In this document: positions 41,901 to 47,895 of the stretch, piece after piece
Numbering within the stretch: position 1 is the first letter of the stretch
How the letters are laid out: every line of letters begins with the position of its first letter
Assembly: GCA_902702965.1 (NCBI GenBank)
Contig: CACRXP010000392.1
Location: forward strand, 75,764 to 139,763
Origin: Spirometra erinaceieuropaei
Taxonomy: Eukaryota > Platyhelminthes > Cestoda > Diphyllobothriidea > Diphyllobothriidae
Length of the DNA stretch: 64,000 nucleotides
Direction: 5' to 3'
Notes under the pieces: model-generated
Seen by the model: only the letters and a program-made list of their open reading frames with translations
The model's database searches: none
Told to the model about the DNA's origin: nothing
Made by a program: the position numbers and the translations under genes

Positions 41901-43875
41901 ACTTGATTCTCACGCATTTTCTCATTGATTTTGGGTGTTTTTAAAAATTCAATCATATTTCACAGAAAACATGCATAAAAATATTCATTCTTCTGCTCAT
42001 TCGGTAGAAGATGGCGTCTTTTTCCAATTATATACTCAAGGGAAAGGTATAAATTGGTTTTAAATAATTTTCTAATTGTGCGATTTTTAATACCGTGAAA
42101 TAGCCGTTCATAAAACGTCATGTCTCTACATTTACCAATGTGGCATGTAAAGTAAGCAACATGGCTCGAAACCACTGGTGAATTTTACGAACCTCATATG
42201 GTCTCCTCTTAATACCTTGGAGAAGCGTATAGTTTTTTGTGCGCAGAAAACATACGGCTTGTAGATTGAAAACCCCGAATGCAAGTGTAACGTCAGGTCG
42301 GGTTCAAAATCATTCGGGAATTGGATAAGTTTTTTAAAAACCGAATTCTACCCTTCCTTCGAGTACAAAATTGGAAGCAGACGTAATTTAGGCAGAATGG
42401 TATTACCGACAAAGATGTGGAAGACGTAATTGCCTACCGAATGAGCAAAAGAATGAATATTATAGAATTATGCCGCACGGTAATTAATTTTACAACCCTG
42501 TTTAGATAATCTTTTCGAAGCAAAGACGCATTTCGGAATTTCGGTTGACATTTCATGAGTTAGCCCACCTACTGTACGTGCACACATGACCGAGCAAAAC
42601 CATGCAGTTCATCTGCAGTTGTTTTCGAGGCTCCGGGCTTGGTTCTCCAGTCGTAATGCGACGAACTCGCAGGTGTTTAGTCGGATCAAAGTTTGTCAAG
42701 ATTGTGCGCTCTCAAACGTAACTACGGCCACTCATTGTTATTGGTTACCACCATTGTTAATTAAGCCATAGACCGAACCTGTTTTCAGTGCCAGTGTCGC
42801 TGTTACCGCAGCACTGGTCTCTCGGCTACCGTAATTGCCCACTTAACATCATGATCGTTATGCTTAGCATTTCTGTCGGGAGAAGTGGTGCCTCTCATTG
42901 ACGACTGCTAAATCCGTCATTATCATTGCCTTCAAATCGAATAACTTTGTCATTCAGTTACTGAACTTATTTACTTCTTGATTTTAATATGTAACAACTT
43001 TTTTATAGGTGTATATCCTAGAAAATATGAAAACTCTCTTATTCCGACTTAGTCTAACTGCTGATCTCCCGAATTTGTACCGGGTTCTTCACTGTTGAGG
43101 TGCGACCGAGGCATCTCTTATGGAAATTAATAATGTCCTTTTATCTCGGATTCGTAGGGCAAACCTCTTAGATACAGAGCATATCTCACGACTACTAGTT
43201 TTCCGGCTGTGCGACCTTCCTTATTTCATGAAGTCTCCATCAAGAAAATAGTTGTTATGGCCTTTGTTATTTCCTGCTCTGTTCAGGGTATCGAGGTTAT
43301 AACCGCTATCACTATACCTTGTTTGGCTGGCCGGCAATTTTCACTAATTTCCTAATGATAGAAGTTCCCAGGCCGCGCTATTGTGGGCGCCTTGCTACTT
43401 TTAATTCCAATAAACTCATTTATGTATGATTTACCTACACGAAACCGAAATCTCATGTCCACTCCTCCCGCTTTAGCATGCTGTACCGGATACCTTTACA
43501 ATTGAGTCTGGATTCATGCAGTCCGAACAGAAGGAACCACAACTTGCTTCCGCGGAGGGCACCGGAGACTGGACCCAGGAGGATGTGAGTGCAATCGACG
43601 AATTTGAGGCACCCCCAAATCAAGTCGGGGTGAGTGAGACGGAGGAGACAGAGGATCATCTGCAGGCAACCTATAACCAGGCGGTTGCCATGACAACCGA
43701 CACCCGTGACGCCCATCACGGCCTCCAAGTTGTCAGCCCTGACGACCAAACAGTCGAGGGCCACCTCGAAGTCAACGAAAGCCAGATCGTTACAGGAGGC
43801 GTCATCCACGATGCACACCATGGCGTTCAGTCTCAAGAATCTGTTGAAAACCACAGTCCAGAGGATCAACCTTGA
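2705..43875 (+). CDS. ANK: Ankyrin, 3' part of gene (16 exons; N-terminal ankyrin repeats outside window)
   Basis: Proposed join: 2705-2935, 3054-3163, 3642-3790, 9080-9195, 10853-10925, 12194-12244, 15307-15492, 15863-16053, 21396-21610, 31987-32276, 35335-35509, 35721-35993, 39527-39653, 39954-40235, 40317-40816, 43477-43875. All phases agree: after a 2-base partial codon it reads 1121 codons and a TGA. Ankyrins tether ion channels and adhesion proteins to the spectrin skeleton under the plasma membrane. From about residue 243 the domains are ZU5, ZU5, UPA, death domain and an acidic tail, the order of metazoan ankyrins. Stretches such as [31 protein letters not shown] and DDKVDK are near-identical to ankyrins in general. 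The ankyrin repeats and start codon are not in the window. The first six exons are inferred from phase continuity and splice signals, because that linker is poorly conserved. It cannot be matched to one vertebrate paralogue. Confidence 0.93.
3054..3163 (+). CDS. ANK: Ankyrin linker exon 2
   Basis: The acceptor follows a pyrimidine-rich tract (..tcctatattctttgtag) and the donor is AGG|gtacgt. It adds 37 residues beginning [10 protein letters not shown] once the codon split with the previous exon is restored. It ends in phase 0, matching the next exon. No domain is recognised. It is short, in line with small exons in flatworm linkers. Confidence 0.6.
3642..3790 (+). CDS. ANK: Ankyrin linker exon 3
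   Basis: It has a strong acceptor (actcccctatttttgtcccttgcttgacaag) and donor TGG|gtaaat. It encodes about 50 residues starting [14 protein letters not shown], rich in Gly, Ser and Asp. The exon enters in phase 0 and leaves in phase 2, which fits the exon at 9080. The function is that of a flexible linker by position only. Confidence 0.62.
4690..4960 (-). repeat. Interspersed repeat A, copy 1
   Basis: Read on the - strand it shows the family landmarks in order: 'ggaccaggggg', a short C-rich stretch with 'cacctgcg', 'cttgactctg', 'gcagcgcaagtccac', 'aaatgattcacgtgcaagtcaccgtgcctgctccacc' and 'tgtggagtacacggtgg'. The same order occurs at 5310, 14440, 34380, 58590 and 59080. It has no protein-coding constraint. 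The class (SINE, MITE or LINE tail) is unknown. Confidence 0.75.
4975..5040. repeat. CAA/CAC-rich microsatellite
   Basis: Imperfect run of caa and cac triplets directly between repeat A copy 1 and the retrotransposon scrap at 5057. In - strand orientation it forms a (GTT)n-like tail after the retrotransposon piece, as many non-LTR elements have. Confidence 0.8.
5057..5250 (-). mobile_element. Non-LTR retrotransposon fragment (C-terminal end of reverse transcriptase protein)
   Basis: The - strand encodes [20 protein letters not shown] followed by [12 protein letters not shown], which is the segment between reverse transcriptase and zinc fingers in the element at 55778-57800 (there INPPN, then VKTGTVIDEVNRIAVAKAKR). 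Only this module is present. It is followed on the - strand by the triplet tail. It is a dead fragment sitting in an ankyrin intron. Confidence 0.75.
5263..5286. repeat. (CA)n microsatellite
   Basis: About twelve ca units in a row, adjoining the retrotransposon fragment. Similar short ca tracts occur at 33770-33790 and 59040-59052. Confidence 0.9.
5310..5625 (-). repeat. Interspersed repeat A, copy 2
   Basis: Same orientation and landmarks as copy 1: on the - strand it ends in 'ggagcgcacagtggacatcgtcgg'. It extends further at its 5' end than copy 1 and includes the 'ttgttgcttaaagtcctggccaagtgcttgttgtg' segment seen in the copies at 14440 and 59140. Confidence 0.75.
6290..6800 (-). mobile_element. 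Zinc-finger end of non-LTR retrotransposon, degenerate
   Basis: The - strand encodes broken copies of the finger module, for example [20 protein letters not shown] (C-x2-C and the final H kept) and [20 protein letters not shown] before [11 protein letters not shown]. These align with the module after the frameshift in the element at 55778. Several stops and frame changes are present. No reverse transcriptase part is attached. Confidence 0.6.
9080..9195 (+). CDS. ANK: Ankyrin linker exon 4
   Basis: Acceptor accattatttttcag and donor TTCG|gtgagg. It encodes 39 residues including [20 protein letters not shown] and a basic QRKR stretch. Incoming phase 2 matches the exon ending at 3790, and outgoing phase 1 matches the exon at 10853. 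A second acceptor at 9098-9099 would break phase, so 9080 was chosen. Confidence 0.55.
9370..9615 (+). repeat. Degenerate telomere-like (TTAGGG) tract
   Basis: Scattered exact and near copies of TTAGGG and GGGTTAGGGTTTT (for example around 9420, 9475-9510 and 9590) in a G/T-rich stretch. The units are no longer in perfect register. It lies in the intron just after exon 4. TTAGGG is the flatworm telomere unit. Confidence 0.75.
9616..10852 (+). other. Rest of intron between linker exons 4 and 5
   Basis: No recognisable element. A 97-codon open frame at 10540-10830 ends in TAA directly before ATG at 10831, so it cannot join exon 5 in frame. It matches no family I know. Confidence 0.5.
10853..10925 (+). 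CDS. ANK: Ankyrin linker exon 5
   Basis: Donor GACTG|gtaagt is excellent. The acceptor aaactccatcag is weak, but it gives the phase 1 entry needed after exon 4 and the frame [20 protein letters not shown]. The same frame has an ATG at 10831 right after an in-frame TAA, so this could instead be the first coding exon of a shorter ankyrin isoform. The acceptor is the weakest in the model. Confidence 0.5.
10926..12193 (+). other. Intron between linker exons 5 and 6
   Basis: It is T-rich in places (11060-11350). No transposon or repeat is recognised, and no exon with a consistent phase and homology was found. Confidence 0.5.
12194..12244 (+). CDS. ANK: Ankyrin exon 6, just before ZU5 (5' boundary uncertain)
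   Basis: Donor TCGG|gtaggc leaves phase 2, so that GG plus T from 15307 gives Gly in [15 protein letters not shown]. Vertebrate ankyrins have a similar G-FLVSFMVDARGG junction, which strongly supports this exon. The frame stays open back to 12081 ([17 protein letters not shown]). Three acceptors are possible: 12081 (phase 0, would not fit exon 5), 12116 and 12194 (both phase 2). I chose 12194 for its pyrimidine tract (cctgtccatttcgcag). Confidence 0.65.
12245..15306 (+). other. Intron before first ZU5 exon
   Basis: It contains repeat A copy 3 (14440-14700). A possible cassette exon at 13325-13393 and a 154-codon frame at 13558-14022 were considered, but neither is needed, because exon 6 joins 15307 directly in phase and homology. 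Confidence 0.55.
14440..14700 (+). repeat. Interspersed repeat A, copy 3
   Basis: Landmarks 'gaaatcctggtcaagtgtttgttgtggaccaggggg', 'gccacctgcggc', 'cgcctccggtctacttga', 'gcagatgcagcgcaagtccactatcac' and 'ctaattcacacgcag' occur in the family order. This copy best defines the 5' half of the repeat. Confidence 0.8.
15307..15492 (+). CDS. ANK: Ankyrin exon 7: first ZU5 domain, N-terminal half
   Basis: Acceptor gtcgtcttttag, donor TGCCG|gtatgg. It encodes [20 protein letters not shown], then [20 protein letters not shown] and NDGEGLACR. This is the start of the spectrin-binding ZU5 domain, and the Asp-Ala-Arg-Gly-Gly motif known to be needed for spectrin binding in vertebrate ankyrins is intact. 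Vertebrate proteins have I-P-P-R-K-C-T-A-P-T-R where this one has [11 protein letters not shown]. It leaves phase 2. Confidence 0.95.
15863..16053 (+). CDS. ANK: Ankyrin exon 8: first ZU5 domain, C-terminal half
   Basis: Acceptor ttactcttcag at 15861-15862, donor CTTTG|gtaagt. The first base completes Arg, then [39 protein letters not shown] and AETWKEHS. This matches the end of ZU5-1 in all ankyrins. An internal cag at 15900-15901 would drop the conserved IIELG segment and is rejected. It leaves phase 1. Confidence 0.95.
16140..16260 (+). repeat. Diverged end of the foldback element family
   Basis: The order 'gctatctcgtgaagt', 'gaaattctgaaata', 'gttttcg', 'agggttgtaa' and 'catcattatgcagcatgat' follows that of the left arm at 41710-41815 (gctaactcatgaaat, gaattccgaaata, gttttcg, agggctgtaa, catcgcgcagcataat). 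Only one arm is seen here. It adjoins the zinc-finger retrotransposon fragment. Confidence 0.55.
16262..17440 (-). mobile_element. Non-LTR retrotransposon 3' fragment with C2H2-like zinc fingers
   Basis: Read on the - strand from 17440 it starts with the end of the reverse transcriptase protein ([20 protein letters not shown]), then a finger relic ([13 protein letters not shown]) in another frame, and an open frame of 255 codons at 16998-16231. That frame has proper fingers [21 protein letters not shown] and [21 protein letters not shown] (C-x2-C-x12-H-x3-H), a shortened first finger, and a last finger with its first His replaced by Arg. Linkers are Ser/Thr-rich. It is a 5'-truncated copy in an ankyrin intron; the long frame is probably chance preservation, though domestication cannot be excluded. 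Confidence 0.75.
18660..18985 (+). repeat. Degenerate telomere-like (TTAGGG) tract
   Basis: More than 300 bp of G/T-rich sequence with many TTAGGG, TTAGGTT and GGGTTAGGGTTAGG units, clearest at 18760-18870, none in a long perfect run. The copy spacing is irregular, as expected of an old interstitial array. Confidence 0.85.
21396..21610 (+). CDS. ANK: Ankyrin exon 9: second ZU5 domain, start
   Basis: Acceptor cgatttcatatcacag, donor CTTCAG|gtgcgt. With the split Asp codon it reads [20 protein letters not shown], then [34 protein letters not shown] and [10 protein letters not shown]. It is near-identical in pattern to the beginning of ZU5-2 of vertebrate ankyrins (DFPQYFAVVSR..., GG.LSS...[19 protein letters not shown]). 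It leaves phase 0. Confidence 0.96.
23463..23770 (-). mobile_element. Non-LTR retrotransposon fragment, different family
   Basis: The - strand encodes [20 protein letters not shown], then [14 protein letters not shown], and in the next frame [15 protein letters not shown]. The R-L-R-x-L-G-H-V-L-R motif and following Gly-Gly-Gln-like segment are typical of the C-terminus of some endonuclease/reverse-transcriptase proteins of flatworm LINEs. It lacks the finger module, so it differs from the element at 55778. One frameshift separates the two parts. Confidence 0.6.
26550..26790 (+). repeat. Possible copy of repeat B
   Basis: 'cgcctctcgctagc...', then 'tggtcgatactctgcctgc', 'cgaggcttgcca' and 'ctcggagccaatcaacacac', resembles the order seen at 48360-48490 and 62240-62340 (Cys-rich stretch, 'gacacgctgctg', 'cgaggc', 'ccaatcaacg'). 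The similarity is partial. Confidence 0.35.
27580..28040 (-). mobile_element. Zinc-finger end of non-LTR retrotransposon, degenerate
   Basis: The - strand gives [22 protein letters not shown], the CCHC-like first finger of the family (C-x2-C-x12-H-x4-C), followed by Ser/Thr-rich linker, and further on [20 protein letters not shown] with [13 protein letters not shown]. Stops and frameshifts lie between. No reverse transcriptase part remains. Confidence 0.65.
29930..30115 (+). repeat. Interspersed repeat A, degenerate copy
   Basis: Carries 'gcccgcctccggtcgtcttgacgttgtc', 'gaatgcggcagat' and 'gcgcaagtt...actcattcacgcaa', the central part of the repeat, but the flanks are not recognisable. Confidence 0.5.
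31987..32276 (+). CDS. ANK: Ankyrin exon 10: end of ZU5-2 and start of UPA
   Basis: Acceptor catgccatcgttttag, donor GCTAG|gtaagc. It encodes [60 protein letters not shown] and [33 protein letters not shown] is essentially invariant in ankyrins and fixes the assignment. It leaves phase 2; the Arg codon is finished by the next exon. Confidence 0.98.
33440..33575 (-). mobile_element. Possible reverse transcriptase scrap (YVDDT motif)
   Basis: The - strand reads [27 protein letters not shown] is the catalytic box C form used by Penelope-like elements, which are present nearby. Flanking frames are broken and I could not align more, so this is tentative. Confidence 0.35.
34380..34715 (+). repeat. 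Interspersed repeat A, long copy
   Basis: Includes the upstream segment shared with 59080 ('gcgctcccgc', 'ggtcgt', 'gcatggctgcccag'), then 'tgttgttggttagaatcc', 'aaccagggggtgtggtagtacgcc', 'aactaattcacgcgcaagtcaccttgcctgctccaccctgttgtggagcgcacgg' and 'gacatcgtcgg'. It suggests a full unit of roughly 330 bp. Confidence 0.8.
35335..35509 (+). CDS. ANK: Ankyrin exon 11: UPA domain
   Basis: Acceptor caatgctgtctttctcag. After the restored Arg it reads [40 protein letters not shown] and [15 protein letters not shown]. The family has RFWL(A)DC, VPYMAKFVVFAK and LRCFCMTDDKVDK here. The exon ends AAG followed by gcaagt: a GC donor rather than GT. Joining to 35721 gives DDKVDK-TLE, exactly as in vertebrate ankyrins, so the GC donor is well supported. 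Confidence 0.96.
35510..35720 (+). other. GC-AG intron
   Basis: A 211-base intron beginning gcaagt and ending caccatacag. AG|GCAAGT is the usual strong context of GC-AG introns. No GT donor nearby restores the frame and the conserved DDKVDKTLE junction. Confidence 0.85.
35721..35993 (+). CDS. ANK: Ankyrin exon 12: UPA domain, continued
   Basis: Acceptor ctcaccatacag, donor TTACCG|gtgagc. Encodes [59 protein letters not shown] and [13 protein letters not shown]. It aligns with the vertebrate pattern E-V-L-E-G-K-P..GNLAPL...F.F.SFKENRL.F..KIRD....P.G.L.FLKEP. Phase 0 on both sides. Confidence 0.97.
36130..37060 (-). mobile_element. Penelope-like element fragment 1 (reverse transcriptase to endonuclease linker)
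   Basis: Read on the - strand: [20 protein letters not shown] and [14 protein letters not shown] (the G-x-P-M-G-S-P-I-S box of Penelope-like reverse transcriptases, 37049-36828), then [20 protein letters not shown] and [14 protein letters not shown] (36779-36585), then a broken segment to about 36180 that is a second copy of the region at 37470-37740. Frames are interrupted between these blocks. The YVDD box region is missing or broken, so the copy is dead. Confidence 0.8.
37170..37760 (-). mobile_element. Penelope-like element fragment 2 with GIY-YIG endonuclease domain
   Basis: An open frame of 148 codons on the - strand (37622-37176) encodes the C-terminal endonuclease of a Penelope-like element: [22 protein letters not shown] (GIY and YIG positions as VVY and YCG), [33 protein letters not shown] and [12 protein letters not shown] with the expected Glu. 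The part upstream ([20 protein letters not shown]) is in another frame. The domain looks complete, but there is no reverse transcriptase attached, so it cannot move alone. Confidence 0.8.
37780..38320 (+). mobile_element. Penelope-like element fragment 3, opposite orientation
   Basis: The + strand encodes [28 protein letters not shown], matching the [20 protein letters not shown] segment of fragment 1, then after several stops [15 protein letters not shown] and [12 protein letters not shown], matching the segment at 37740-37560 of fragment 2. It lies back-to-back with fragment 2, their 5' sides about 25 bp apart. Confidence 0.7.
39527..39653 (+). CDS. ANK: Ankyrin exon 13: end of UPA and linker
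   Basis: Strong acceptor gtttgtttctttcccctattcag, donor TTCAG|gtgggg. Encodes [20 protein letters not shown] and [31 protein letters not shown] corresponds to the V-C-N-L-N-I-T-L-P end of the family's UPA domain. It leaves phase 1. Only about 20 residues separate UPA from the death domain. Confidence 0.85.
39954..40235 (+). CDS. ANK: Ankyrin exon 14: death domain, first part
   Basis: Strong acceptor tttctgtttccttccgtctccag, donor ACCG|gttagc. Encodes [20 protein letters not shown], then [20 protein letters not shown] and [17 protein letters not shown]. The family pattern is (R)..I...AD.LG.SW..LA..L..S..EI followed by ..LL..W....G..AT. Residues between, including [20 protein letters not shown], form an insertion absent from vertebrate ankyrins. 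It leaves phase 1. Confidence 0.9.
40317..40816 (+). CDS. ANK: Ankyrin exon 15: death domain end and acidic tail
   Basis: Acceptor tggttgttttttactgcag, donor CTCATT|gtaagt. With the split Gly it reads [20 protein letters not shown], the last helices of the death domain (family: L...L..I.R.DIV). The remaining ~140 residues are low-complexity and acidic (many Glu, Ser, Thr, Pro), with no domain, like the regulatory C-terminal tail of ankyrins. Phase 0 out. Confidence 0.9.
41311..41336 (+). repeat. G-rich tract
   Basis: A run of about twelve G followed by aggg and aggggg; it meets the usual four-G-run pattern for a G-quadruplex on the + strand. It sits in the GC-rich part of the last ankyrin intron. 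Confidence 0.6.
41380..41690 (+). mobile_element. Probable Penelope-type terminal (pLTR-like) relic
   Basis: Non-coding stretch with a hammerhead-like core (41536-41562) followed by weakly coding sequence ([20 protein letters not shown]). Hammerhead motifs in terminal repeats are characteristic of Penelope-like elements, which are established in this window. The limits are estimates; the 3' limit abuts the foldback element. Confidence 0.4.
41536..41562 (+). ncRNA. Hammerhead-ribozyme-like core (probably inactive)
   Basis: CTGATGA (41536-41542), a hairpin TGGAA-ACGAG-TTCCC (41543-41557) and GAAAC (41558-41562), the order of the hammerhead core with helix II. The helix II pair next to the core is T-C instead of the conserved G-C. 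I could not find convincing helices I and III or a cleavage triplet in register, so activity is unlikely. Confidence 0.4.
41695..42590. mobile_element. Foldback (long inverted repeat) element
   Basis: Left arm 41699-41815 (cagtaggtgtgctaactcatgaaatgtcaaccggaattccgaaata...) pairs with the right arm 42470-42580 read in reverse (cagtaggtgggctaactcatgaaatgtcaaccgaaattccgaaatg...). The match resumes at 41981-42020 (atattcattcttctgctcattcggtag) with 42430-42465 after an insertion of about 165 bp in the left arm. No transposase frame is visible between the arms, so it is a non-autonomous element. The outermost bases read gtgca on both sides. Confidence 0.8.
43477..43875 (+). CDS. ANK: Ankyrin exon 16: C-terminal tail and stop
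   Basis: Acceptor ccactcctcccgctttag gives phase 0 and an open frame starting [15 protein letters not shown]; a later cag at 43519-43521 is a second in-frame choice. 132 acidic residues end [11 protein letters not shown] and TGA. The heptad-like motif DAHHGLQ recurs as DAHHGVQ 35-40 residues later, and [13 protein letters not shown] acidic stretches are frequent. No domain. No AATAAA is seen in the following 500 bases. Confidence 0.8.
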   Translation, partial: HAVPDTFTIESGFMQSEQKEPQLASAEGTGDWTQEDVSAIDEFEAPPNQVGVSETEETEDHLQATYNQAVAMTTDTRDAHHGLQVVSPDDQTVEGHLEVNESQIVTGGVIHDAHHGVQSQESVENHSPEDQP

Positions 43876-46800
43876 CAGTATCGATCGATTTACGCTATCA
43901 TGGTCTGAAGTTTAGACTTCTTTTACCTTTTACAAACACTTTACACCGAGGAGAGAGCATCGTTGACTAAAGTTGTCATCTGATCTTCCATTGCACTGCC
44001 CTTCCCTTCACCTCTACATTTTTCGAATTTGTCCAGCATCGCCTGGCAGACGTTAAGTTGGGCATATGGATTCCATTTTTTCCCCGCTATCGAACCAAGG
44101 AAACTGCCGTTTCCTATGTGTCCCCTTCTTCATTTCGAGTTTCTTTTGTGATTTTTCGTGTGATTGACTTTTTATGTGTGCTTGTATGTAGTTTTTCGTT
44201 GTCTAGCGGTGCCGGAACACTAGACACTCGCTGTCGCTGAGCTTTACCTGTACTCCTCCCCTGCCTCATCATACGTCTGTCATCCCCAAGCGCGCAGGCG
44301 TTGTCGCTCTGTCTCGTCAGCTCTATGCTATCTCCCATACAATCTTGTTCGGTTTTTAGCTCTAACTGCACTTTAATTATCTAACCAACTTCTTTATCCT
44401 GTGGAATTCCTGTGGCAGTTGGCTACCGTTTAGTAGGGCGACGGGTATGCGATGAAGCCGTTGTCCAGCGTTCCCATGGTCACGCTCATGAGTTTAACAC
44501 TTGCTAACACCTTAATGCGATTGCGCATGGGTCCGTATGCGCGACACTGAGGGATTCTAAACAGGACAAACCCCCTCCTTTATTTTTACTGTTAACGAAA
44601 CTGCGTTCGTAAGAGTTAAATGTAACTTCTGCCTTGGCCGCTGCAGGCACAAGCTGTTGCGCGAAATCGGTTACAAGGTGGTTTGATCCAGGGCACTTAT
44701 TGTCACCTTCGAAATACTTTTTGGCGGGTACCATATCCCCGTTTGGCAAGCAAATTGGTTCTTTTCCACTTCATCGAACGATGGTGGTTCATTCCTATTT
44801 CCCACGTCACTGCTTACAAATCTGCTCCTCTCTATCCTAGCCTGCTCAGAGTCAACATGGTCAGGAGATAATTCGCAAATACCAGACACTTAGCTGTTTC
44901 GGCTTTGTCCTTTACTGAGGCCAATAATCCCTCAAATAACACGTAGAACTGGTATAAAAATGAAGTCGAACAGGCGGGCCAGCGACACCGTATAGCTAGA
45001 GCCTTCCCATCGGTCCATATGTCATGGTAAATCGGGTTACTAATTCCGTATTTTTTGGGCATTGGGGAAAATTAACCTTACCCTCTGACAGTATGAATCG
45101 CGAACAAGCAACCACCGGTAGGTCACCCACCGATCATATAAACAAACGTGGAATGATGAGGACAACTCAAGCAGGAACAGCACATGCTTCAGGGTCATTC
45201 GTGTCCACCTCGTCCGGTGACCTACGTCCCACTTATATCGAGCACAAACCGATATTCATGCCCACAGCGATATGTCCACCCTAGGAGATGAGGACCGGAG
45301 ACAAGAACGATCCCTAACGAAGCAAACATTCGGTTTCCGCACTTTTCCTATATCCAATGGCAAGACGAAGTAGATATGACTAAAGCGGGATTTGTACCAG
45401 TGACTGACAAAGATAACTGGCTTGCCCACCCGTGCTGCACACGAATTGATCGTTTACTTTCTACGAACTAGGCTTCAAAAAGTGAGGGGTCTGGGATCTC
45501 TCTTAAGTAAGAGTATCATGCTGGCCACTCCAGGAAGGGCCGTTGTGGCCCAACCCCTAATTGAGTTGGACCGGATTATAGTGTCAGCCGAAACTTACCA
45601 ATTCACAACTTTTAGTGCCTCCTGATGGTTTCAGCTGCGCCAGATTTGTTGTGCGAGGAATGCATCGAACTTTCATTAGAAGTACTTCAGTGTGCTTCAC
45701 TCTCCCAAGTGCAGAGGGGCTAAGCGCGGCGGTTGACGCGGATTGATTCCCGCCAAACGCGTGCTACACGCGGAGGCCGCATGCGCATGTCACTCAGTGG
45801 TTCATATCTGCGAGTCACCTTCGGATATTTACAGGCCGGGGTTGAGTGTTACTTGTTTGGTGATTACATACCTGAATGCCTCTTGCTTTACACGCACTTT
45901 ACATTAATCCAATTCAGCTACTCCTTGACAAAGTGTTAGCAGACAGCTTCCGACCTGGATCCTGTTGTATTTCCTCAGGTTGGCCAAGGGGTGGACATAA
46001 TGGGCGCAGCCATTTGACTTACGTTTGAAAGTTGTATCTTAGTAGCAAAGGCTTACTCGATATTGCGCACTAATTGATTTATGGAGATGGGTATATTTAG
46101 GTGTCGATGTTGATCGATGAATAGTTACCTGGTAGATATCGTTTTCCAAGATACCCCAGACAAATCAAGAGTTTACGTGCGCATTACGCAAAAGACTTCC
46201 ACTTTACACATTACCCATACTTTCCTCTAATCTTTTCCAATCTACCTCTGTTATCCTTTGCCATCCATCTTAACCGTCTAGTATACATTCACATAGAACG
46301 CCTATTTTATAAGCAGGCCGATGATGGGCAGCCACCATGGAGATGGTCACAGTCGGGAACTTATCTTGAAAAATGAATCTGAAAAGGTGTAATATGTACA
46401 TAGATTGAACGGAATTCCTCATTGGTCGGCCAGGCGATTTTCCGCGGAGCTTTGTAGAGGCGAATGTGGATTGCCGACGACGGTCCGGATTTTTCCCCTA
46501 AGTAGCAGGTATATTTTTAAAAAATGTATGAAATTCATGTACCGGGCGATTAATCACTGTTTGGACTTTTCTGAAGCTGCCAAGCGACCTTTTCTGACGC
46601 TTGGCAAACAGGCCCGGCTTGTAAAAGCTGGCATTCCCGTTCGCACTCATCTATATATCGGTGAATAACGTGCGTGACGTGATAACGGTGCTCTCGGCCT
46701 CCTGGATGATTACATACGACTGCTGTTACCACTGATGGTGTGTCCCCATCACCTCTCCTAGATCCCAGGAACCTTACGCAGTTAGCCAGAAGTCTCTGGA

Positions 46801-47849
46801 CCAGTCTTTTCTGAAAAACCTCAATTTCAAGTAAAACCTCGCTCCCATACCTTTTAATTCGACGTCTCTGTGCCCTCCGATTCTTGTCCAAGCGTAGTTA
46901 ACAATGGGGTAGAAATCAATAAATAGATATAAATCGACAACAGCATTAGGTAGGAATTTCGGTCACGTCCCGCGTCTCACGTTCGTTATGGACATCTGTA
47001 ACAAGCTGTCAAAGTTCCACGTCGTCAACAGCAATTTTCACCGCGATTACAGATTCCAATATGCGCATAACTTACGCCAGATACTCCCAGTGGAAATCTG
47101 TAGGCCTTCAAGAAATTTAATTTTCCTCAGTGCAAAATCTGTCGTCGAGTTTCTAAGAAGAGTAAGAAAGAAAACAGTCAATGAGCGTAAAAGCCTTGCC
47201 CATCTAGGTAGTAAGACCCATTTGACTTTTCGTGGTCATTATAATTAGCACTCATGTCTTCATACCTAAACTTTTGGAAGTGATTGCGGTGGCAGCAACT
47301 AAGACGCAATTAATCCTTGCGCTTCTCCATCCTGAACAGCCAGGAATGCACCTGCATTCCCTTGGTCGACCCCTAAAGGTGTCAGTTCATAGTATTTTAA
47401 AATCAGAAAACAATTTCGGTTTATTTAAACGAAGGATTGCCTATGTGCCTTCTTAGCAAGCTTTAAGGCACGAAATCGCACAGGTTCGCTAATCTGACTT
47501 TTAAAAGTCGATGAAACGCCTGTTTCTTTAATAACCTGTGTGTTAGCAAACTGATTCCCACGGTTAGCATCGGACAAATAAAATCAATTTTCAGGTGTGG
47601 CAAACTCTGTTTACTGAAACCCTCTGAATGAAGAACACGCTCCGACGCGCAACCGAATTCTTGGGCAGATGTTAACATGGCCAATCGCCCGAAAATATCG
47701 CAACACCCTTTTTCGCTCAAACTGATGAACATGTTGTCTGACAAATTGCTTAGAAACATTTTCTGCACGAGGAAAGGACATTTACTTGAAGGGATTAGGC
47801 CATTCAGCAAAACGCACAACTTTAAGGTGTCCGAAAATTTCCATAACAA

Positions 47850-47895
47850 TCTCTTCCATCAAGTTTCATGAGTTAGGTCACGTACTGCAGGTTCA
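47850..47895. repeat. End of a foldback-family element
   Basis: 'tttcatgagttaggtcacgtactgcag' corresponds to the right arm end at 42550-42580 (tttcatgagttagcccacctactgtacgtgca). The partner arm was not found. Confidence 0.45.

Larger units (their letters stand above)
40817..43476 (+). other. Last ankyrin intron
   Basis: Contains a GC-rich stretch with a G run (41311-41336), a probable Penelope-type terminal relic with a hammerhead-like core (41380-41690) and a foldback element (41695-42590). No exon or element recognised in 40817-41010 or 42600-43476. Confidence 0.6.
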
